NCBI GenBank assembly: GCA_031763025.1
Contig: JASSKH010000002.1
Location: 17,830,468 to 17,894,467 of the forward strand
Origin: Macrocystis pyrifera
Lineage: Eukaryota > Sar > Phaeophyceae > Laminariales > Laminariaceae
DNA length: 64,000 nt
Direction: 5' to 3'
Shown: positions 1 to 10,124 of the stretch, one piece after another
Layout of the letters: each line of letters begins with the position of its first letter
Numbering within the stretch: the first letter of the stretch is position 1
Translations under genes and position numbers: made by a program
Notes under the pieces: model-generated
Databases searched by the model: none
What the model saw: the letters and a program-made list of their open reading frames with translations, nothing else
What the model was told of the DNA's origin: nothing

Positions 1-520
1 CTGATGTTGGACTGATAGCAAAGACTGTTGCTGTAGAAAATAATACTAGTAGCAGTAGGACAGATTACTTGGAGACTAGTCGAGTACGTAACCAATAGCA
101 GAGAGTGTTTCCCGAGAGAGTGACAGTCTAGAGAGGATGTCGGTAGTCAGGTTGTCGATCATTGGCCGGTAACAGATACAGAGACGAGTAATATAGATCA
201 GAGTATGAGCAAGGTAATGACTCTTGTAGATGAATACCTTGAAGCAGTTAGGTAGAACTACCGACAGGAAGGACCAACTGTGTTTGCCCCTTCCTCTTCA
301 GTCCACTTCTTGCCCCTCATCGCGCTGAGTTTAATACACGAAAACTTCTTCTTCTTCTTCTTTCTCCTTGACCTGGACCACTGCGTCTTTGCCTGTTCGA
401 ACTATCATCTAAACTCTGGAAGCTACCCTTCCAGTCTAAGAGTGTGACAGTTTCAATAACTGTTATCCTTGCACTCCTCTTTTTTTTCGCCTCTCCCAGG
501 CCCCACTACTAGAAAATTGC
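1..520. other. Non-coding left edge
   Basis: I see no supportable gene here. A short CTT microsatellite lies near 346-366. The last ~47 bases (about 473-520, ending in the run 'ctactagaaaattgccg') recur near 61965-62000, where they join a different part of the same repeat family. This stretch is therefore probably the edge of the mosaic repeat described next. Confidence 0.5.
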
Positions 521-777
521 CGAATGGTGGGAATTATCTTTAGCCGCTTTTTATGTGCTGGTACGATGTCGTGGAAGCATCTTCCATTGTCTTTTGTACT
601 GAATAATATACATCTGTGTGTTTTTCCTGTGAGCTACGTGAGCTCTTCTTGATCGTCCTCGCCTGATATCCGTCTGAGCTTGAGGCCCTTCCAACACGCT
701 AGCGTGGCAGAAGAAGTCTCTGGCTTGGGCAGTTACCGGTCAACCCAGCGCGGGTTGGACGTTCTTGCAATGAATAT

Positions 778-1791
778 ATGTGTGGTGATGGTGGTTATGG
801 TGATTTTATGCAAGAGACCAGCAAGGAGGTGGCTGCGGGTCATCTCAGGCCTCGGGAAGCGTTTTTGAGGGTGGAAAGATGGAAGACGGTGCAGCTGATG
901 GGGATCGTGGATAGGCTGTATTCCGAGAGACTTGTTCTGGTGCGCCACATCGTGGCCGGCGAAGAAGCTTGGACCGCGAGGAACGGCAGGGTTATCGTGT
1001 TCACGAGGGAACGGGCCCGGCTCAACGAATTGGATTTTGAGATTTCGTCTGCGCAGCTGACGATAAAGCAGAGGCAAGAGGAGGTACACCCTCTACAGCA
1101 GTCACGGCAGCATCATCCCAGCTCGGCCAGACGTGAGCCGAAATTGGTAGACCCGCTTGGAGCTGGAGGCAGAGGCATCGCAGGTGAGCAGCAGCAACAT
1201 CAGCCGCTGCCGCCGCCGCCGACTGCACGGCAGAAACCGACCGAACATGATGGGGCGGAAAGAGAGGTGAAAGGTGATGAAGTGAATAATGAGGTGAAGG
1301 TGAAGGTGCAACGTGAAGTGATATATGAGGAGGTGAAGGTGCAAGCGGAGAGCGATGGCACCGGGGAGCAGCCCCAGCAGCCACGTCTGCAAGAGCAGGA
1401 GCAGGACCAAGTGGGTCCGCTAAGCGCTTGCGACGATCGCGCCGAAGCGCAACAGCAGCGGCAGCAGGATCAAGTGGGTCCGCTACGCGCTTGCGACGAT
1501 CGCGGTGAAGCGCAACAGCAGCAGCAGCAGGACCAAGTGGGTCCGCTAAGGGCGTGCGACGATCGCACCGAAGCACAACAGCAGCAGCAGCCGGACCAAG
1601 TGGGTCCGCTACACTCTTGCGACGATCGCGCTGAAGCGCAACAACAGCAGCAGCAGCAGCAGCAGGACCAAGTGGGTCCGCTACGCGCTTGCGACGATCG
1701 CACCGAAAAACAACAGCGACAGCGGCAGCAGAGTCAGGAGGACTCGGTTAGCGCTGGAGGTGACAACCCTGGCAACCAACAGTCAGTATAA
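778..1791 (+). CDS. Hypothetical Q-rich repeat protein, copy 1
   Basis: This is a 337-residue open frame of unknown function. The N-terminal ~105 residues have mixed composition and a helix-prone stretch (FTRERARLNELDFEIS). The middle is charged and rich in E, V and K. The C-terminal third (about residues 210-313) holds five units of ~20-24 residues with the core DQVGPLRACDDR, separated by glutamine runs encoded by CAG. The first in-frame Met was taken as the start, and nothing upstream confirms it. The neighbouring duplicate at 2233-3243 differs mostly at non-synonymous sites, which argues against strong constraint. It could be an accessory or gag-like ORF of the mosaic element. I do not recognise a domain. 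Confidence 0.45.
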   Translation: MCGDGGYGDFMQETSKEVAAGHLRPREAFLRVERWKTVQLMGIVDRLYSERLVLVRHIVAGEEAWTARNGRVIVFTRERARLNELDFEISSAQLTIKQRQEEVHPLQQSRQHHPSSARREPKLVDPLGAGGRGIAGEQQQHQPLPPPPTARQKPTEHDGAEREVKGDEVNNEVKVKVQREVIYEEVKVQAESDGTGEQPQQPRLQEQEQDQVGPLSACDDRAEAQQQRQQDQVGPLRACDDRGEAQQQQQQDQVGPLRACDDRTEAQQQQQPDQVGPLHSCDDRAEAQQQQQQQQQDQVGPLRACDDRTEKQQRQRQQSQEDSVSAGGDNPGNQQSV

Positions 1792-2232
1792 GAAGAGGTG
1801 GACGGAGTGGAGGAAGTGAAGGGGGTGGAGAGGGTGGAGGAGGTCGAGAGGGTGGAGAGGGTGGACGGGGTGTATTGGTTGTGATCGGAGATCGACATGG
1901 ATTTATCGTAGACTACTCAGGAGTTATATATGGATGGTGGCTTTTATGATGTGGCCAAGAGGGTCCGTCGGCACGAATGGTGGGAATTATCTTAAGCCGC
2001 CTTTTATGTGCTGGTACGATGTCGTGGAAGCATCTTCCATTGTCTTTTGTACTGAATAACATACATCTGTGTGTTTTTTTCCTATGAGCTACGTGAGCTC
2101 TTCTCGATCGTCCTCGCCTGATATCCGTCTGAGCTTGAGGCCCTTCCAACACGCTAGCGTGGCAGAAGAAGTCTCTGGCTTGGGCAGTTACCGGTCAGCC
2201 CAGCGCGGGTTGGACGTTCTTGCAATGAATAT

Positions 2233-3243
2233 ATGTGTGGTGATGGTGGTTATGGTGATTTTATGCAAGAGACCAGCAAGGAGGTGGCTGCGGGTCATCT
2301 CAGGCCTCGGGAAGCGTTTTTGAGGGTGGAAAGATGGAAGACGGTGCAGCTGATGGAGATCGTGGATAGGCTGTATTCCGAGAGACTTGTTCTGGTGCGC
2401 CACATCGTGGCCGGCGAAGAAGCTTGGACCGCGAGGAACGGCAGGGTTATCGTGTTCACGAGGGAACGGGCCCGGCTCAACGAATTGGATTTTGAGATTT
2501 CGTCTGCGCAGCTGACGATAAAGCGGAGGCAAGAGGAGGTACACCTTCTACAGCAGTCACGGCAGCATCATCCCAGCTCGGCCAGACGTGAGCCGAAATT
2601 GGTAGACCCGCTTGGAGCTGGAGGCAGAGGCATCGCAGGTGAGCAGCAGCAATATCAGCCGCTGCCGCCGCCGCCGACTGCACGGCAGAAACCGACCGAA
2701 CATGATGGGGCGGAAAGAGAGGTGAAAGGTGATGAAGTGAATAATGAGGTGAAGGTGAAGGTGCAACGTGAAGTGATATATGAGGAGGTGAAGGTGCAAG
2801 CGGAGAGCGATGGCACCGGGGAGCAGCCCCAGCAGCCACGTCTGCAAGAGCAGGAGCAGGACCAAGTGGGTCCGCTAAGCGCTTGCGACGATCGCGCCGA
2901 AGCGCAACAGCAGCGGCAGCAGGATCAAGTGGGTCCGCTACGCGCTTGCGACGATCGCGGTGAAGCGCAACAGCAGCAGCAGCAGGACCAAGTGGGTCCG
3001 CTAAGGGCTTGCGACGATCGCGCCGAAGCACAACAGCAGCAGCAGCCGGACCAAGTGGGTCCGCTACACTCTTGCGACGATCGCGCTGAAGCGCAACAGC
3101 AGCAGCAGCAGCAGCAGGACCAAGTGGGTCCGCTACGCGCTTGCGACGATCGCACCGAAAAACAACAGCGACAGCGGCAGCAGAGTCAGGAGGACTCGGT
3201 TAGCGCTGGAGGTGACAACCCTGGCAACCAACAGTCAGTATAA
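2233..3243 (+). CDS. Hypothetical Q-rich repeat protein, copy 2
   Basis: This is the 336-residue duplicate of the ORF at 778-1791, with the same frame and the same five DQVGPL-CDDR units. Differences I can see: GGG to GAG (G to E), CAG to CGG (Q to R), CCT to CTT (P to L), CAT to TAT (H to Y), ACC to GCC (T to A), one silent GCG to GCT, and one CAG fewer in the longest Q run. The frame survives, but the changes look neutral. Its tail runs into a GTGGAGG-rich stretch that encodes nothing obvious. No homologous family is recognised. Confidence 0.45.
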   Translation: MCGDGGYGDFMQETSKEVAAGHLRPREAFLRVERWKTVQLMEIVDRLYSERLVLVRHIVAGEEAWTARNGRVIVFTRERARLNELDFEISSAQLTIKRRQEEVHLLQQSRQHHPSSARREPKLVDPLGAGGRGIAGEQQQYQPLPPPPTARQKPTEHDGAEREVKGDEVNNEVKVKVQREVIYEEVKVQAESDGTGEQPQQPRLQEQEQDQVGPLSACDDRAEAQQQRQQDQVGPLRACDDRGEAQQQQQQDQVGPLRACDDRAEAQQQQQPDQVGPLHSCDDRAEAQQQQQQQQDQVGPLRACDDRTEKQQRQRQQSQEDSVSAGGDNPGNQQSV

Positions 3244-4007
3244 GAAGAGGTGGACGGAGTGGAGGAGGTGAAGGGGGTGGAGAGGGTGGAGGAGGTCGAG
3301 AGGGTGGAGAGGGTGGACGGGGTGAAGGAAACTGGGGGACTGGTAGTGGGAGCGGAGCAGCATGGTGGTGGTGGGGCGAACATGGACACGGACGCTGGAG
3401 GGCGCTGGAACTGGGGTGGAGAAGGCTTCCCTCCTTTTGCACCAGATTAAAACAGGTTTCGTTGGCTTACCCCCGATTATCGTGATACGAAACACTGCTG
3501 TCCACTGCTCTGTTGTACGTAGGTCACGATGACTTGCGTTTTGTGTGCTTTCTTATTATGTACGTGATGCACGAGTAGTTCTGGTGATCCTTCATTTTTC
3601 CGTTTTGCATTATATATACTTGACATACCGTAGCGCAGGCTAATGAATGAGGGTTCGGGTGAGGATGCAGTGTCGAAGCGAAGTGCGCGAAGCGGGCCTC
3701 CGGATTGAGTTGCATTGATGCCATACTGGGCATGAACGGCCGAGATGTACTGATGCTGGATGCTTTGCTACTACGTTGCTTGGCCAGCGCGGCACCATCA
3801 TGTGAAGATGTACCTGGCGCAAGTATCTGTATTTTATGAAATTATTGAATAACGAACGATGAAGTTTTCGTTGTTCATACTGCTGTGTGCCTGGGACCGT
3901 ACTGCTGTAGTACCCATCGAAAGCTGATACGCGGTACCCCGGAAGGGTAGCTTGCTTATTGAGAAGATACGTGCGTGCGTAGATACATGGCATTCATTCT
4001 ATATGAC

Positions 4008-4238
4008 TATGGCCTCTGCCAGATGATATCAGCAAGAGGGCTTCCAGCGAGGGACTCCACCAGTCTCGCTGGCCTCGCACTCAGTAAGTCTTGTTCTTAG
4101 AGCTTGTATTATCACGGAGTGATCCTCATCGGACCACGAGCCAGGTGGCTAGGGGACATCACACAGGATCCCCGGCCACTGCTCCACTCACACATGCGAT
4201 TACACTGAAACCTCCACGGCTTGGTATCTTTTGGCTAC
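4008..4238 (-). repeat. LTR of truncated gypsy (3' LTR in element orientation)
   Basis: This 231-bp direct repeat is identical to 5000-5230. It follows the ATGAC target duplication directly. Confidence 0.9.
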
Positions 4239-4317
4239 AGCACCCCCAAAGCGAGTTCACTCGACACGAACGAGCTTGACAAAACCAAAAAACCAAGACG
4301 AAATCGCATGCGGCAAA

Positions 4318-4932
4318 TCACAAATCAATGCTGAACTCTGAACCAATTTTAATCTTGAGCGCACGGGTCATCCGTAATTTGCGCAATTCCTTCACGACGA
4401 AGTCAGGCGCAGCAGAATAAATCGACCGCAAAGACTCCCACGTGCGCTCCTCTGCTTCGAAACCATCCCAATCGACCAAGACAATCACCTCGTTGGCATC
4501 ATCTTCGGCCACATGCACCAAAGCATTCATGCGGCATTCACCCTGCGCAAAGGAATGTTGGAAAACATCCTTCAGATCAGCGGTGACGTTCAACGTCGCA
4601 TCCGCATAAAATCGTAAACGAGCCACGTGAGCTTGATGCACCTTCCCAGAAACGATGTTCTGAACTGAGTACACATGATCATGATCAGCTGCTACCACAC
4701 GCCACGGACCAGTCCATGTGGACAACAATTTCGGTGTGACACCCTGCCGACGAACACGAGCATACAACACGAAATCACCAACCGCAAATTTTGGCAACAC
4801 CACCTGGCCCTGAGCCTGTTTACGTTTGTTGTCGCGAGACACGGCAACAGCTGCGCGAATATCGGCGCAAAATCTCTCCTGCTCTGCAACGACTTCACGG
4901 ACGTTCGCACGCAACAAGTCAGCATTCATCAC
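4318..4932 (-). pseudogene. Gypsy pol C-terminal fragment: integrase tail plus chromodomain
   Basis: This 204-residue frame is open upstream as far as the LTR junction at 4999, so the N-terminus is cut by the deletion and the first Met is arbitrary. Residues ~50-82 (FAVGDFVLYA ... LSTWTGPWRVV) match the C-terminal GPY/F region of chromovirus integrases. Residues ~137-168 (VIVLVDWDGF ... ERTWESL) match a chromodomain (x-VxWxGF-x-TWE). In chromoviruses this module directs integration to particular chromatin. Reverse transcriptase, RNase H and the integrase catalytic core are absent, so this copy cannot move by itself. Confidence 0.8.
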
Positions 4933-4999
4933 GTCAACATTCCACCTGCCATCAGACTCAGAAACGAGCGCCGAGAAATCGGTACGCGGAGCTAGATAT

Positions 5000-5230
5000 T
5001 ATGGCCTCTGCCAGATGATATCAGCAAGAGGGCTTCCAGCGAGGGACTCCACCAGTCTCGCTGGCCTCGCACTCAGTAAGTCTTGTTCTTAGAGCTTGTA
5101 TTATCACGGAGTGATCCTCATCGGACCACGAGCCAGGTGGCTAGGGGACATCACACAGGATCCCCGGCCACTGCTCCACTCACACATGCGATTACACTGA
5201 AACCTCCACGGCTTGGTATCTTTTGGCTAC
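5000..5230 (-). repeat. LTR of truncated gypsy (5' LTR in element orientation)
   Basis: This is the 231-bp partner of 4008-4238, followed directly by the second ATGAC. The adjoining interior on the minus strand begins ATATCTAGCTCCGCG, which is not a conventional TGG-type primer-binding site. Confidence 0.9.
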
Positions 5231-5411
5231 ATGACGTAGAAACGTGTATCTCTCGGCTCCCCCCTGCCCCTCCCTCTCCCATCTATTTAATACCAGGTAA
5301 TGTTGACTGAGTTGGGCCAATAAGGGCATGGGATGCAGGTTATAGCTTTGTCTGAGTGGGACGCTTACAGACAGTAGAGAAGGTGGTCGGTTCTAATAAA
5401 ATACTCTATTT

Positions 5412-5630
5412 TTGATGGTATATAAGAGAGATGTGTTGGATAGATCTGACTATTATGCTGAACCAGATGTGAATCGTGGAACCTTGCCCGGTACGTTGTG
5501 CGGAGGGTCTTTTGATTATTTCAACGGTCATACCACACACATGACATGCTGCTACACTACCAGCAGCGTAGACTGGTTGGAGAGATGTCGGATACGTATT
5601 ATACGATCATCGTGTGTCTCGGATACGTAG
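5412..5630 (+). pseudogene. Zinc-finger-like remnant in mosaic R1
   Basis: This 72-residue frame contains TLCGGSFDYFNGHTTHM. The R2 copy near 46610-46680 reads CTLCGGSFEYFNGHTTHM, giving a C-x2-C-x9-H-x2-H pattern like a BED or C2H2 finger. In this copy the first Cys is replaced by Gly. It is probably a fossil domain of the mosaic element. The match is by motif only. Confidence 0.3.
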
Positions 5631-6003
5631 GTTCCGTGATTATAGCAATATCAATCGATGCACAGCAGATCGTTTCGAGGCGGCAGTGTTAGTTCATACA
5701 TGCTGTCGTTTTCGTACATAATTGCTTGATGATCAGCGGTAATTGAAATGAACCGTTTGAATTGCTGCTGTAATCTGATCGACAAAAGCATTGAGGAATA
5801 ACTGATACATTGTTGTTGCTCTGTGCGGAGGGTATTCTGCTTCTACTGTATTTCGTGTACCCTCATGCATAGGAAGAGACATTACAGGGTACCAGGTATC
5901 AGGCACATAAACAACACTGCCGTACAGCTGTCATGGTGGAGTGAAAGATGGGCAAGTATGGTGTGTGCGAACAGAGAGATGGAGCGAGGACCTGGTACGT
6001 ATT

Positions 6004-7405
6004 ATAGGGTTTCCCCGTATTTTTTACAAAACGCCGTGAAAGAACGTCGCCGAGAACGTCGTCTCAGTTTCTAAAATATCGTCGTGAAGTTCGCCGTGAC
6101 GTTTGAAGGACAGTTTGGCGAGTAGTCTGCGAAAGTTATGGAGATCTCGCCGCTCGTGCCTTTTCGTGAACAACGAAGGCCCGGTTTTTGCTAACAGCTG
6201 CTCAAAACTGGCGCTACTGCCATTTTATAAATTTTGAAATACGTCAGCTGTGAGTTCGACTGATTAAATAGTTGATACTTAACTTTGCAAGCTGCGCTGC
6301 CATTGTACACCCCTTCCGTTCGTGGGTCCAATCACGTGTGTGTTGTTTACTGGATGCCTGAAGATCGTACAGCAGCAGTTGCCGCACGTACGAGTACATA
6401 CAGCAAACAGCACTTCCTACCAGGTGTCATACCTGGTGTAAAACACTCGTACCTGGTCATTACAGCACAGCAGTAGTACATCTTAAAAAACGCAAAATCA
6501 CGTAGGCAGCGATGCAGCGATCCTCCGTGCATGTAGCTTCGTACATCATACGAAGGCCATATGCTCCGAATGACCCGCTACATACAACCCGGTACCGCTA
6601 CATACATATCCTGCTGCGGTACCGCCGCCTGCGTTATTCCCCCCCTGCTCATCCTCGTCCTTGTGTGATCTGCCTCCTCCACCCCGCTCGAACCTCCAAC
6701 CACTGTGACAGCAGCAGCTCCCCCACCCCTCGTGCTCACAAATTACAACTCCGGTGAGAGTCCCAGCGAGCCAATTTGAAAACTATCACCCAGACGCACA
6801 GAAGAGCCGTTGCTCCCGGTCGCCCTCACTGGCCCAACGCCACCCCCCTCCACCCCCAGTCCGGCATGCTGCGGCTCTCCATACCCTTCGCGACGGCCTA
6901 GGCTCTGCGGGGTGCGAGTACGAAGGGAATGTCTTGCGCTCGTTGTTGGTGTGATTGCATGCCCCTTGCTGCGTGCACCCGAGGACATGTTACCGTCGAC
7001 AAGAAACTCAACTGGCGATCAGCGCAGAGCTGTAGATGGGTCGCACCCAAACAGAAAGCAGTATCTCCTGCGGTGCCGGCCGGCCCCACGTTGAAGCGGT
7101 ATTGTCGTCGTGGTTTACACTGCTGCTGTGGATTGCTTTCAGCGACCCAGATGAGGGATGCCAAGGTTGGGATATATATATGGAGCAGGGGCGGATGGGC
7201 TGGGTGCGGTCTGTTCGCAGCTGTTCATCCTCACGACGAAAAAAAAAACAGGCCGTAAAAGTACCTCTCGTGAGATTTTTTCGTCGTGGTAAAATTCCCA
7301 GATTTTCGTATTTTTACGGATAATAAAGCGGCGTAACCTCGAGACGTCTTTTTTTTCCCCAGACGACGATCTTCGCGACGTTTTTTTTTCACGGGGAAAC
7401 CCTAT
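6004..7405. mobile_element. Non-autonomous DNA transposon with 15-bp TIRs
   Basis: The termini are perfect inverted repeats (ATAGGGTTTCCCCGT at 6004-6018; its complement at 7391-7405) flanked by a 3-bp ATT duplication (6001-6003, 7406-7408). The second mosaic copy has the uninterrupted site near 47125-47135. No transposase frame is recognisable in 1402 bp. A 3-bp duplication would fit Harbinger-like or CACTA-like classes, but the TIR motif alone does not assign one. Part of a foldback element lies inside at about 6227-6285. Confidence 0.85.
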
Positions 7406-7629
7406 ATTGAATAAGAAAATATATCGGGAGATTGGCGATTGATTGCTGTGTCAGAGTATGTTTGTCCCTCCCGGCCTCCCTCCTTCCCCTCAAAGCGGAG
7501 TCGTCGTATTATAGGAATGAGATTGCTTTGATTATTTTGTAGCATTCATTCTATGGATGTTATTGTACTTCCAACTGGGGGGATCTTGTAGTACTCTGCA
7601 GTGATTTCGATATTACTTTTGAGAGAGGC

Positions 7630-7850
7630 GGTGGTTATGAGCTGGTAGCGTTTGGAGACGCGAACTATGCCAGGCAAGCCACGGACAGGAAGTCCGTCTC
7701 AGGTGGAGTTATCGCATGCGCAGGTGACTTGCGTGTGCTGGTACTCGAGCACGCAGAGATGTGTTACGCTTTCGACCACCGAGATAGAATATATGGGGAT
7801 GGCAGACACAATGAAGGACTGGATCTTTGTGGTGAATTTTGTGATAGTAG
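7630..7850 (+). pseudogene. Ty1/copia RNase H remnant (R1)
   Basis: Two frames together give the copia RNase H signature: FGDANYARQATDRKSVSG in one frame, then WYSSTQRCVTLSTTEIEYM in the next. This matches the D-A-(D/N)-Y-A ... R-(K/R)-S-V-S-G ... S-T-T-E-x-E-Y-M pattern seen intact in copia-2 (33125-34171). A frameshift lies between them near 7720. The mosaic R2 copy near 47375-47540 has the same break, so the decay predates the duplication. Confidence 0.7.
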
Positions 7851-8480
7851 TTTTCTGGAGGACTGGATTTTTCTGGTGATTTTTGTGACATATGGTTTCC
7901 GGAGGACCGGATTTTTGTGGTGAATTTTGTGATAGTAGTTTTCTGGAGGACTGGATTTTTCTGGTGAATTTTGTGACATACAGTTTGCTGGAGGACTGGA
8001 TTTTCTGGTGAATTTTGTGCTACTGTAATAGTTTTCTGGAGGACTCGATTTTTCTGGTGAATATTGTGATATAAGGTTTCTGGACTGGCTGGATTTTTCT
8101 GGTGGGAGTTTGTGACAATTTTCTGGTGAATTTTGTGATATACCTGACGAAGGACTGGGTTTTCTGGTGAACTTTGTGATATAGTTTCCTGAAGGATGGC
8201 TGGATTTTCTAGTGTAGAAGATCGAACGGAGGAAATCTGAGGTTTGTGGAGAGGTATTGAATCGTTGGCATGCGTGAACAGAGGGGATCTAGTGGATCTA
8301 GTGGATTTTGTGGTACTGTTTTCTGATAGAGGACTGGACTTGCTTCTGGATAGTGTGACTTTGTGACGAGAGATGAGAGATTTCTGCAGGAGGATCGTAT
8401 TTGCTGTGGGTTTGTGATAGGTACATGCATTTCTTCCGTGGGGGATTTTCTGGTGAATTCCTGGAGGATGATTTGACATG
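7811..8480 (+). repeat. Degenerate minisatellite GGACTGGATTTTTCTGGTGAA
   Basis: About ten imperfect units of ~30-65 bp share the cores GGACTGGATTTTTCTGG and GAATTTTGTGATA. Their minus strand gives long S-P-E-N-P-V-L frames that are by-products of the repeat. Shorter versions lie at 47540-47770 and 62000-62160. Confidence 0.8.
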
Positions 8481-8612
8481 TCTACAACAGGGGAGGGATT
8501 CTGCTGAAGTTCGGATTTTTTTAGAGTTACTCCGTTGAGAGATGTGACGCTTTGCCTTGACGATTCCGATCAGGAGGACTATTGGTTGTGATCGGAGATC
8601 GACATGGATTTA

Positions 8613-9399
8613 TGAGGCGCCTTTACCACCCTAACCCACAAAGTATATAGGATAAAGTACCAGATATATTTGGGCTAAATATTCCGGTGTGCTTCCATAG
8701 TTATGAGCAGGAGTTCACGAGGGCAAGGCTTTCGATTCTAACTCAGGAAATAGGGGAGTGGTGCTCACAACCCCGAAACCGTAGAAACTAAGTATTAATG
8801 GTAATTAGGCCGCGCCAGGCTTTAGGCTAGCCTACTCCGCTATGGCCGGCTCTGGAGCGACCGATGCCCTCGTTCCCGGCCACTGCTGTGCAGAGACGTG
8901 TTGTAGAAGGTGCCCTCTTCGTAGTAATAACGCTGTATCACCCTGCATATAGGGCTTGTAGCCACGGTTGAGCACGTGAGAGCGTCCTTGTCCGAATCAA
9001 ACGGCTGCTGCTGTAAATATTTGTACCACGTACGACAGCTGCGCTACTGCACCGTGCTGCCCTGTCACGTTTGGCGGAAGGCGCAACCGAGGGAATGCTG
9101 CCAGTGCGTGCGTTGCAACTGTATCTCTTATCCATCTCCCATGGGTGACAAACAGTCACGGATAGCCACTAGAAACTCCGACAGGCAGTGCACACGCCGG
9201 CAACGTACACGAAAGAAAGAGTTAAGTCATGAACGGACGGCTTCTGCGCACAATCTGGAGGCGGCGGAATAGCTGCGAGCAAGGCGCTGGTTCTCGGAAA
9301 ACCAACGCCTGCCGAGGGTCCTCCGGTAGATGGCTCGACACGTATCCCCATAAGTGCCCTTGGTGCAAACCATACAGTGTCAGAGCGTGGCAGGTGGCA
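8613..9399. other. No gene seen
   Basis: This is unique-looking sequence of about 790 bp with only short uninformative frames. I find no RNA gene or repeat signature. Confidence 0.5.
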
Positions 9400-9446
9400 G
9401 CTAGCAGCTAGCAGCTAGCAGCTAGCAGCTAGCAGCGGCAGCAGCA

Positions 9447-9505
<59 letters not shown>

Positions 9506-9517
9506 CACCAGCACCAG

Positions 9518-9576
<59 letters not shown>

Positions 9577-9640
9577 CCAGCAGCAGCACCAGCAGCAGCA
9601 GCACCAGCAACAGCACCAGCACCAGCAGCACCAGCCTGAA
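9400..9640. repeat. CAGCTAG heptamers followed by a CAG/CAC/CAA tract
   Basis: About five GCAGCTA heptamer units (from ~9390) lead into ~200 bp of (CAG)n with scattered CAA and CAC. The frames here read as poly-Q, poly-A, poly-S or poly-L and are not evidence for a gene. Confidence 0.95.
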
Positions 9641-9823
9641 TCGTCAATCGGTCAATCGAGATCGTTAGTCGAGTTTTTGAAATCATTATTTTCAGGGCAG
9701 TCCTCGGGCATGACATATTTTCCCGCGGATTACTCCGGCCGGAATTATGAGTAGCCACCACCGCAATTCCCTCCATTTTAGGACGGGAACCGTCCTCAAC
9801 GGGAGCCTGCGGTAATCAGCCTC

Positions 9824-10079
9824 TGTTCGTTTGGATCGTTCCAGCAGCGACGGTTACAAGTTGTAGAGGGTTGCGTATGTCTTCGCAGGCGTTATTATGA
9901 ATTATGCCGTGTGTTCACGAGGAGAGTTTGAGCACTCCGTTCTCTGCTCCGTTCTCTGCTCCGAGCTACGAGCTAGGCTCCGCTCTCTCTCCCCTCATCT
10001 GTCCTCTAATACAACGATTATAAAGAAACTCATCAGACCACGTGGTGGTCAGGGCATCCAGGCTTGGACTCTATGAACA
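9824..10079 (+). repeat. copia-1 5' LTR
   Basis: 256 bp, TGTTCGTTTGG...TATGAACA. It contains a TATAAAG-like box near 10019-10025, which may act as the element's promoter (inferred). Confidence 0.95.
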
Positions 10080-10124
10080 CACTAGTGTACTTGAACGTTT
10101 GAGGTCTAGTACCAGAAGCCCACG

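Larger units (their letters stand above)
521..3324 (+). repeat. Direct tandem duplication, ~1.45-kb units
   Basis: Unit 1 (about 521-1872) and unit 2 (about 1974-3324) are nearly identical, with an offset of 1453-1455 bp. Each contains the same leader, a ~336-residue ORF and a GTGGA/GGTGG-rich tail. A 100-bp spacer (1873-1973) starting 'tattggttgtgatcgg' separates them and recurs near 62280. R2 lacks the ORF-bearing part: sequence equivalent to 2150 joins sequence equivalent to 3320 near 39006. Confidence 0.85.
4008..5230 (-). mobile_element. Internally deleted Ty3/gypsy element with identical LTRs
   Basis: Two direct repeats of 231 bp (4008-4238 and 5000-5230) are identical by eye and flank a 761-bp interior. 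A 5-bp target duplication ATGAC flanks the whole (4003-4007 and 5231-5235). The second mosaic copy near 40030-40050 shows the empty site with one ATGAC. The ends read TATGG...GCTAC, so the canonical TG...CA is absent. If the target duplication is taken as 4 bp (TGAC), the end becomes ...GCTACA. The interior codes on the minus strand for the C-terminal end of pol only. LTR identity implies a recent insertion, so the deletion must have been present at transposition and the element must have moved in trans. Confidence 0.9.
521..8612 (+). mobile_element. Mosaic repeat copy R1, decayed LTR-retrotransposon-like
   Basis: Blocks of this stretch recur in the same order at 38941-47880 (R2), and parts recur at 61965-62400 (R3). 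It holds a Q-rich ORF in duplicate, a zinc-finger-like scrap, a Ty1/copia-type RNase H remnant near 7650 and a GGACTGGATTTTTCTGG minisatellite. In R3 the block seen here at about 8298-8612 runs directly into the block seen here at 1880-1992. The family's 3' end therefore continues into its 5' end, as expected if 1880-2150 is LTR sequence. Calling the family a copia-like LTR element is inference. Two later insertions (4008-5230 and 6004-7405) interrupt it. Confidence 0.5.

Noticed and set aside
7764-8479. 256-residue minus-strand frame rich in S-P-E-N-P
   Set aside because: It is generated by the GGACTGGATTTTTCTGG minisatellite and has no other content.
9422-9776. Long poly-L, poly-A and poly-Q frames on the minus strand
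   Set aside because: They are produced by the CAG microsatellite in every frame and have no non-repetitive sequence.
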